64,000 nucleotides of DNA, from positions 1,116,001 through 1,180,000 of the forward strand of contig NZ_JBDJAF010000001.1 in NCBI RefSeq assembly GCF_039652555.1, given 5' to 3'. The DNA comes from Parafrigoribacterium mesophilum. GTDB taxonomy: Bacteria > Actinomycetota > Actinomycetes > Actinomycetales > Microbacteriaceae. The translations under genes were made by a program, and so were the position numbers. A model generated the notes under the pieces. That model was not told where the DNA came from. It saw only the letters and a program-made list of their open reading frames with translations, and did not search any database. Shown here piece by piece: positions 59,341 to 64,000 of the stretch (position 1 is its first letter; each line of letters opens with the position of its first letter).

Positions 59341-60447
59341 ATGGCCGATCTGACGATTCCCGCTGACTTGTTACCCGCCGACGGACGCTTCGGCTGCGGA
59401 CCGTCGAAGGTGCGCCCCGAGCAGCTGGCCTACCTCACCGGCGCCGGCGTGCTCGGCACTTCCCACCGCAAGAACCCGGTGAAACACGTGGTGGCGCGGG
59501 TGCAGGAGGGTCTCGGCAACCTGTTCCGCATTCCCGACGGCTACGAGGTGGTGCTCGGAAACGGCGGATCGACGGCGTTTTGGGATGCGGCCGCCTACTC
59601 CCTGATCAAGAACCGCAGCGAGAATCTCACCTTCGGTGAATTCGGGGCTAAGTTCGCCAAGGCCGCGTCAGCTCCGTTCCTGCTGACCCCGCACGTGGTC
59701 GATGCGCCGGTCGGGTCGCGCAGCGAGGTCGAACCCCTCGCCGGCGTGGACGTCTACGCCTGGCCGCACAACGAGACCTCCACCGGCGTGATGGCGCCGG
59801 TGTCGCGGGTCGTCGCCGACCCGGGAGCACTCACGGTGGTGGATGCCACCAGCGCTGCGGGCGGCATCGACTTCGACGCGAGCCAAGCGGATGTCTACTA
59901 CTTCGCCCCGCAGAAGAACTTCGCCTCGGACGGGGGCCTGTGGCTCGCACTGTTCTCCCCCGCTGCCATCGAACGCGTCGAGCAGATCGCGGCCAGCGGC
60001 CGTTACATTCCGCAGTTCCTCAGTCTGAAGAACGCCATCGACAACTCGCGGCTCAATCAGACGCTCAACACCCCCGCGATCGCGACCCTGCTGATGCTGG
60101 AGAACCAGATCGAGTGGATCAACGGCAACGGTGGGCTGGCGTGGGCCAACGCGCGCACCCTGGAGTCGTCATCCCTTCTCTACGACTGGGCGAGAGCCTC
60201 CGAGTTCGCCACACCGTTCGTCGCCAATCCCGACCATCGCTCGCAGGTGGTCGTCACCATCGACTTCGACGAAACCATCGACGCTGCGGCGGTCGCGGCG
60301 GTGCTGCGGGCCAACGGTGTCGTGGACACCGAGCCGTACCGCAAGCTCGGCCGGAACCAATTGCGGATCGCCACGTTCGTGGCCGTCGAGCCGGACGACG
60401 TGCGCCGGCTGATCGGCTCGATCGACTATGTGGTACCGAACCTGTAA
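59341..60447 (+). CDS. serC: Phosphoserine aminotransferase
   Basis: A 368-residue class V PLP aminotransferase of the mycobacterial-type SerC group. The N-terminus has LLPADGRFGCGPSKVRPEQL; the PLP lysine is K192 in YYFAPQKNFASDGG. Other blocks are VLGNGGSTAFWDAAAYSLI and NETSTGVMAPVSR. It converts 3-phosphohydroxypyruvate and glutamate to 3-phosphoserine and 2-oxoglutarate in serine (and pyridoxine) biosynthesis. Its divergence from ideR and the order serC-DUF2530-DUF3027-csp match Rv0884c and neighbours. No strong Shine-Dalgarno is seen before ATG 59341. Confidence 0.96.
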   Translation: MADLTIPADLLPADGRFGCGPSKVRPEQLAYLTGAGVLGTSHRKNPVKHVVARVQEGLGNLFRIPDGYEVVLGNGGSTAFWDAAAYSLIKNRSENLTFGEFGAKFAKAASAPFLLTPHVVDAPVGSRSEVEPLAGVDVYAWPHNETSTGVMAPVSRVVADPGALTVVDATSAAGGIDFDASQADVYYFAPQKNFASDGGLWLALFSPAAIERVEQIAASGRYIPQFLSLKNAIDNSRLNQTLNTPAIATLLMLENQIEWINGNGGLAWANARTLESSSLLYDWARASEFATPFVANPDHRSQVVVTIDFDETIDAAAVAAVLRANGVVDTEPYRKLGRNQLRIATFVAVEPDDVRRLIGSIDYVVPNL

Positions 60448-60494
60448 CGCGGGCCGCTAGTTCGGCGTCGGCCTCAGGCGGGTAGCCTGGGCGC

Positions 60495-60758
60495 ATGCGA
60501 CTGTGGTTGAAGGACTCCGAGCGTCACCCGGACCCCGCGCCCGCGGTCACCGACGACCGCACACCGCTGATCACCGGAGCGATCCTCTGGCTGGTCGTGT
60601 TGGGCGCCGTGCTCATCGCATCCGGACCGGCCGGACCCACCGGCGACGGCACCTGGACCTGGGCCTGCATCATCGGCGCGGTACTCGGTGCGCTCGGGCT
60701 GGCCTTCGTGTATCGGCAGCGCCACGCGGCGAACGCCGGTGAACGACTGAACCGCTAG
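60495..60758 (+). CDS. DUF2530 small membrane protein
   Basis: An 87-residue protein: a short polar N-terminus (MRLWLKDSERHPDPAPAVTD), two membrane helices (LITGAILWLVVLGAVLIASG and WACIIGAVLGALGLAFVYRQ) and a basic tail. It matches the DUF2530 pattern of actinobacteria, with no known function. It follows serC after 47 bp. Its TAG stop overlaps the stop of the convergent DUF3027 gene: both stops read from the shared CTAG. Confidence 0.85.
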   Translation: MRLWLKDSERHPDPAPAVTDDRTPLITGAILWLVVLGAVLIASGPAGPTGDGTWTWACIIGAVLGALGLAFVYRQRHAANAGERLNR

Positions 60759-61318
60759 CGCTCGGCCCGGCTGATACCCGGACTGTCGAGGTCGACCTCG
60801 TCGATGTCCACCCCATCAAGGTCCCCGGCGTGCAACAGGTCGCTCTCCTCGACCTCGTCGTCGTCCTCGTCGTCCTCGTCGTCGTCCTCGTCGTCGTCGA
60901 TCTCGTCGTCATCATCTACGTCGTCATCATCGTCGTCGTCGGGGTCGACGTTGTCACCGTCCTCGGCGAACGCGCCGGCCGCCTGAGCGGCTTGATATTC
61001 GGCCAGCCGATCCACCCACGGCACCCAGTCCGGGGCCAGCAGGGCATCGTCTCCCGGGGTGAGCTCGGTTTCGAGCACGCTTGCGTCACCACCGTCGAGG
61101 TGTGCGACGCTCACCGTCCACCGCCAGCCGGGGTATCCGGGCAGATTGGTGCTGAAGTAGACCGAGACTACGCCATCGCCCTCGTCGATCGAGCCGGCCG
61201 GGTCGCCGATGGTGTCAGCCGAGGTGATTTCCAGCAGCGCGTGACGGGCGAGTTCGACGTCGGCCGCAGTCGCGCCGCGAGTTGCAGCGCCCAGTTTCTG
61301 GGATTCGGCGCTAGGCAT
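60755..61318 (-). CDS. DUF3027 protein with acidic Asp/Glu tail
   Basis: A 187-residue protein. Residues 1-115 form the DUF3027 domain (VELARHALLEITSADTIGDP, STNLPGYPGWRWTVSVAHLD, ELTPGDDALLAPDWVPWVDR). Residues about 125-160 are almost pure Asp/Glu (DPDDDDDDDVDDDDEI and similar), followed by DLDGVDIDEVDLDSPGISRA. Its function is unknown. The acidic tract could bind basic proteins or metal. It overlaps the cold-shock gene by eight bases on the same strand, so they are co-translated. Its stop overlaps that of DUF2530. Confidence 0.88.
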   Translation of the reverse strand: MPSAESQKLGAATRGATAADVELARHALLEITSADTIGDPAGSIDEGDGVVSVYFSTNLPGYPGWRWTVSVAHLDGGDASVLETELTPGDDALLAPDWVPWVDRLAEYQAAQAAGAFAEDGDNVDPDDDDDDDVDDDDEIDDDEDDDEDDEDDDEVEESDLLHAGDLDGVDIDEVDLDSPGISRAER

Positions 61319-61694
61319 CCAGTTCGTCCGCAACCTTGCGCAGCATCGCGGCGATCTTCTTGCCATGGCTGCTTTCGGGGTACCGGCCGCGCTTGAGGTT
61401 GGAACCGAGTCCGTCCAGCACCTTGACCAGGTCCTCAATGATGATCGCCATGTCGTCCGCGGGTTTGCGGCTCATCTTCGCCAGGCTCGGCGGCGCCTCG
61501 ACGAGACGCACCGACAACGCCTGTGCGCCGCGCTTCCCATCGGCGATACCGAACTCCAGTTTGGTGCCAGCCTTCACCGAGGTGATGCCGGCGGGAAGCG
61601 CGGAGGCGTGCAAAAAGACCTCTTGGCCTTCATCCGAACTGATGAAGCCAAAGCCCTTCTCGTCATCGAAAAACTTGACTCTGCCGGTGGGCAT
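61311..61694 (-). CDS. Cold-shock domain protein with C-terminal extension
   Basis: A 127-residue protein. Residues 1-65 are a cold-shock domain with RNP1 KGFGFISSD and RNP2-like VFLHASAL (start MPTGRVKFFDDEKGFGFI). Residues 70-127 are an extra, basic helical part (ADDMAIIIEDLVKVLDGLGS, GKKIAAMLRKVADELDA). It binds single-stranded RNA or DNA. It matches the long CspB-type proteins found next to DUF3027 in actinobacteria. AGAGG lies seven bases before ATG 61694. It overlaps the DUF3027 gene by eight bases, so the two are co-expressed. Confidence 0.93.
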   Translation of the reverse strand: MPTGRVKFFDDEKGFGFISSDEGQEVFLHASALPAGITSVKAGTKLEFGIADGKRGAQALSVRLVEAPPSLAKMSRKPADDMAIIIEDLVKVLDGLGSNLKRGRYPESSHGKKIAAMLRKVADELDA

Positions 61695-61765
61695 GCCACT
61701 ACCTCTTTCCCGTACTTCCTTGATGCTCAAGCATACGGGCAGTTGCGGCTGAGTATCCTTGACCT

Positions 61766-62050
61766 GTGGCAAAGGATACCCAGGCTGACACAGACGCCCT
61801 CGAACGTCGCGAGCGCATCGTGGCATACACCATCGTGGTTGCCGTGGCACTGTCAGTGCTGTCGTTCCTGGCGATCATCGTCGGCACCTGGTCGGGAATG
61901 AACGCCGCAGACTTCGGAACGGGGCTGTGGCCAGCGGTGGCCTGGACGCCGTATCTCGGGCTGCCCCTGGCGATCATCCTGATCATCTGGCTGGTGCTGT
62001 CTAGTGCCCGCCGCCGGCGCCGCTTATCGCGCGGGGACGGCAAGCCCTAG
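61766..62050 (+). CDS. Small membrane protein, 94 residues
   Basis: GTG 61766 starts VAKDTQADTDALERRERIVA and two membrane helices follow (AYTIVVAVALSVLSFLAIIV and PYLGLPLAIILIIWLVLSSA). The tail is basic (RRRRRLSRGDGKP). Similar small proteins occur beside the helicase-associated gene in other actinobacteria, but I cannot name a family. It is divergent from the cold-shock gene (71-bp gap) and 77 bp upstream of the next gene on the same strand. It could be an adaptor or a small regulator of a membrane complex. Confidence 0.7.
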   Translation: MAKDTQADTDALERRERIVAYTIVVAVALSVLSFLAIIVGTWSGMNAADFGTGLWPAVAWTPYLGLPLAIILIIWLVLSSARRRRRLSRGDGKP

Positions 62051-62127
62051 CGCTGAGTGAGAATCAGAGCACAATGGAACCGTCGGTGTTCAGGCGCATA
62101 ACCCGGGCCTGACGGGACGGGACCCGA

Positions 62128-64000
62128 ATGAGCAACACCCTTTCGTTGGCACGAAGACTGCGCACCATGACCGATGCGCAGCTTCGGCACGCGATGGTGG
62201 GACGTGAGATCCGCGCATCCGGGATCAACGATCTTTTCGATCTGGCCGAGGCGTTCCTCGACCGCTCAGCGGTGCGGCGGGCACTGACCAGACTGGACCG
62301 GACCACCCTGGCGGTGATCGGCGCGGTAGGTCGCATCACCGGCGGCGCCTCCGACCCCGACGAGCGCGCCAGCATCGGCGATGTGGTCTCCCAATTGTCC
62401 GAATACTCCGATCGGCCCTGGGACACGGCGGTGATCGCGCGCCGCGCGGACCACGCCTCTGCGCTGCTGCTGCTGGAGCCGCGCGGAACCGGCTACGGCT
62501 CGTACAGCTGCGTCGATGAGCACTTCGACACCACGTCAAGCAGCCCGGTCCCCAGTTTGGAGGATCTCGCCGGGTCGCCGCCGCCCGCCGTGACCGGCCG
62601 CGTCCTCAAAATCGACCAGCGCGCGATCGACCGGCTCGCCGCGGATCGGGCGTTCTCCGCGACCACGGCGACCGCGGAACTTCTCATGGAACTTGAGCGC
62701 GATCCGGCGCGAGAGCTGGCCAAGGGCGGGGTGTCCCTGCCGGACACCAAACGCCTGGCCCACGTCATGGCGGTGGACCCCGGCACGGTCGCCGTCTTCC
62801 TCTCACTCGCCTGCCGCGCCGGTCTGGTTGCTCTCGAAAACGGGTCGTGGCTGATCACCGAGGCAGGCGCATCCTGGCTGCAGCAGTCCTCCGGCCGACG
62901 TTGGGCGGAGGTCGCCGGCGCCTGGGTTGCGGCGCTGCCGTTCGGTGTGCGCCGCGTTCTGGGCTCCCGATCGCACGCCATCTGGGGTGACGAGTTGCGC
63001 ACCTACACACGCTGGTACTACCCGGCAGGCGGCGAGTGGATGGCCAGCCGAGTCGCCGAATGTGCACGCGATGCCGAGTTGCTCGGCGTCACCGCGAACG
63101 GAACGTCCAGCACACCGGGCACCCTGCTGCTGGCCGAGGACGACACGGCCGAAAAGGTGATGACCAGCCGGTTTCCGCCAGCAGTCGAGACGGTGTACCT
63201 GCAGCACGACCTCTCCATCGTGGCGCCAGGACCGCTCGCGCCGCACGTGGATGCCCGCCTGCGCGCTCTTGCGGACCCCGACAGCCGCACCCTGGCCTCG
63301 AGCTACCGCATCTCCACGGCAAGCGTCAACCGCGCCCTGGCCCATGGGGAAAGCGCGGAGTCGATCCTCGCCTTCCTGACAAAGATCGCCCCGACCGGCA
63401 TCCCGCAGCCGGTGCGCTATTTGATCGGTGAGGCCGCTGCCCGGTATGGGTTGCTGAGAGTCGGTCCGCTGCACGATGCCGACTCCGCCGGCGCTGCCGC
63501 CCGCAGCTACCTGCGCACCGACCATCCGAACCTGCTGGACATGATCCGAGTCGACCAAAGTTTGTCCGGACTTGCCCTGACCAGGATCGCACCGGATCGG
63601 ATGATCAGCCGGCTGGAACCCGACTTGCTGTTCTGGGCGCTGACCGATGCCAGGTACCCGGTAGCCGCCGAAAACGAGCGGCGCGAGATCATTGCGCTGC
63701 ACCGCAACCGCATGGCCAAGGCCAAGCGATCCGGCGAGAACGACGCGCTGCTGGCGCTGATCGCCCGGTTGCGGCGGCAAGCCGCAGAAGCGCCGAGCGA
63801 CACCGGCCAGGCCTGGCTCTCCCGACGGCTCGAAGTGGCCATCCGAGAAAGGGCCACCCTGTCGGTGAGTGTTGCGATGCCGGGCGGCGCCGTGGTCGAT
63901 TACCTGCTGGTGCCCGCCAGTGTGGGCAACGGCCGATTGCGCGCGCACGACCGCAAGTCCGCGATCGAGCGCACCCTCCCGCTGAGCAGCATCGTCTCGC
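62128..64000 (+). CDS. Helicase-associated (XPB/Ssl2-like) domain protein, cut at right edge
   Basis: The frame runs from ATG 62128 to the window end (624 codons, incomplete). It reads MSNTLSLARRLRTMTDAQLR, with helical N-terminal repeats (RRALTRLDRTTLAVIGAVGR) and a central basic part. Its C-terminal region has TVYLQHDLSIVAPGPLAPHV, followed by SSYRISTASVNRALAHGESA and ESILAFLTKIAPTGIPQPVR, the family's helicase C-terminal-associated domain (PF13625-like). This matches Rv0862c, the partner encoded before the XPB-type helicase Rv0861c. The downstream XPB gene is expected just outside the window. The last segment is cut before the stop. Confidence 0.88.
   Translation, partial: MSNTLSLARRLRTMTDAQLRHAMVGREIRASGINDLFDLAEAFLDRSAVRRALTRLDRTTLAVIGAVGRITGGASDPDERASIGDVVSQLSEYSDRPWDTAVIARRADHASALLLLEPRGTGYGSYSCVDEHFDTTSSSPVPSLEDLAGSPPPAVTGRVLKIDQRAIDRLAADRAFSATTATAELLMELERDPARELAKGGVSLPDTKRLAHVMAVDPGTVAVFLSLACRAGLVALENGSWLITEAGASWLQQSSGRRWAEVAGAWVAALPFGVRRVLGSRSHAIWGDELRTYTRWYYPAGGEWMASRVAECARDAELLGVTANGTSSTPGTLLLAEDDTAEKVMTSRFPPAVETVYLQHDLSIVAPGPLAPHVDARLRALADPDSRTLASSYRISTASVNRALAHGESAESILAFLTKIAPTGIPQPVRYLIGEAAARYGLLRVGPLHDADSAGAAARSYLRTDHPNLLDMIRVDQSLSGLALTRIAPDRMISRLEPDLLFWALTDARYPVAAENERREIIALHRNRMAKAKRSGENDALLALIARLRRQAAEAPSDTGQAWLSRRLEVAIRERATLSVSVAMPGGAVVDYLLVPASVGNGRLRAHDRKSAIERTLPLSSIVS

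Noticed and set aside
62064..62135. Minus-strand end of a frame reading RVPSRQARVMRLNTDGSIVL
   Set aside because: The peptide looks orderly, but it overlaps the start of the helicase-associated gene, has no clear start or ribosome site, and is too short to support without comparison.

Overview
The window is high-GC chromosomal DNA from an actinobacterium, most likely a member of the Microbacteriaceae. The reasons are the gene families present (GlpR-like division protein next to rimJ and galU, FmdB/Ruc-type protein, DUF3027, DUF2530, a helicase-like protein with an MTES_1575-type nuclease domain, F420-type enzymes) and gene orders that recall Mycobacterium tuberculosis Rv0985c-Rv0996 and Rv0862c-Rv0884c. 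There is no transposase, phage gene, CRISPR array or rRNA. Two tRNA genes, tRNA-Ala(CGC) and tRNA-Arg(CCT), lie on the minus strand. The first and last genes are cut by the window edges.

Layout. (1) 1-16.2 kb is a redox-rich accessory stretch: two aldo/keto reductases, an alditol oxidase, a flavin reductase beside a BBE-type FAD oxidase and a divergent luciferase-like monooxygenase, an old-yellow-enzyme/deazaflavin-reductase operon, a MarR regulator with three matching 12-bp operator-like sites, and two frameshifted genes plus an ArsR remnant. (2) 16.2-26.7 kb is core housekeeping: tRNA-Ala, glpR-rimJ-galU, 5-formyl-THF cyclo-ligase, Ruc-like FmdB, mscL, a 1253-residue SF1-helicase-like protein whose Walker motifs look inactivated, a TPM-family protein lacking its TPM domain, and a TRIC-type channel. 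(3) 26.8-30.4 kb holds an acyltransferase, a Ser/Thr kinase coupled to a lipoprotein, and a membrane protein. (4) 30.4-41.2 kb is a compact pyrimidine-breakdown locus: dihydropyrimidinase, beta-ureidopropionase, omega-aminotransferase, (methyl)malonate-semialdehyde dehydrogenase, hydroxyisobutyrate-type dehydrogenase, NCS1 permease and PucR regulator. It has no dihydropyrimidine dehydrogenase but includes an F420-type luciferase-like oxidoreductase.

(5) 41.3-47.1 kb has a LysR regulator, alcohol and aldehyde dehydrogenases, an MHS-type transporter and an NTF2-fold protein. (6) 47.2-52.8 kb is a second catabolic locus: crotonase, CaiB/BaiF CoA-transferase and maleate-isomerase-like enzyme, facing IclR, quinone oxidoreductase and TauE/SafE genes. 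(7) 52.8-59.3 kb is an iron locus: a complete ferric-iron ABC transporter, a 2OG-Fe(II) oxygenase and an IdeR/DtxR repressor, with DtxR-box-like sites before the transporter and before the repressor gene. An HNH endonuclease lies between, preceded by a candidate cysteine-rich leader peptide fused to a terminator. (8) 59.3-64 kb is core again: serC, DUF2530, DUF3027, cold-shock protein, a small membrane protein and the start of a helicase-associated protein.

Tandem 4-nt start/stop overlaps mark several operons (kinase-lipoprotein, IclR-QOR-TauE, CaiB-crotonase, ABC permease-ATPase, OYE-DDN). The strongest leads are the degenerate helicase-nuclease protein, the LLM enzyme that could supply the missing first step of pyrimidine reduction, the cysteine-rich leader/terminator upstream of the HNH gene, and the MarR and DtxR operator sets.
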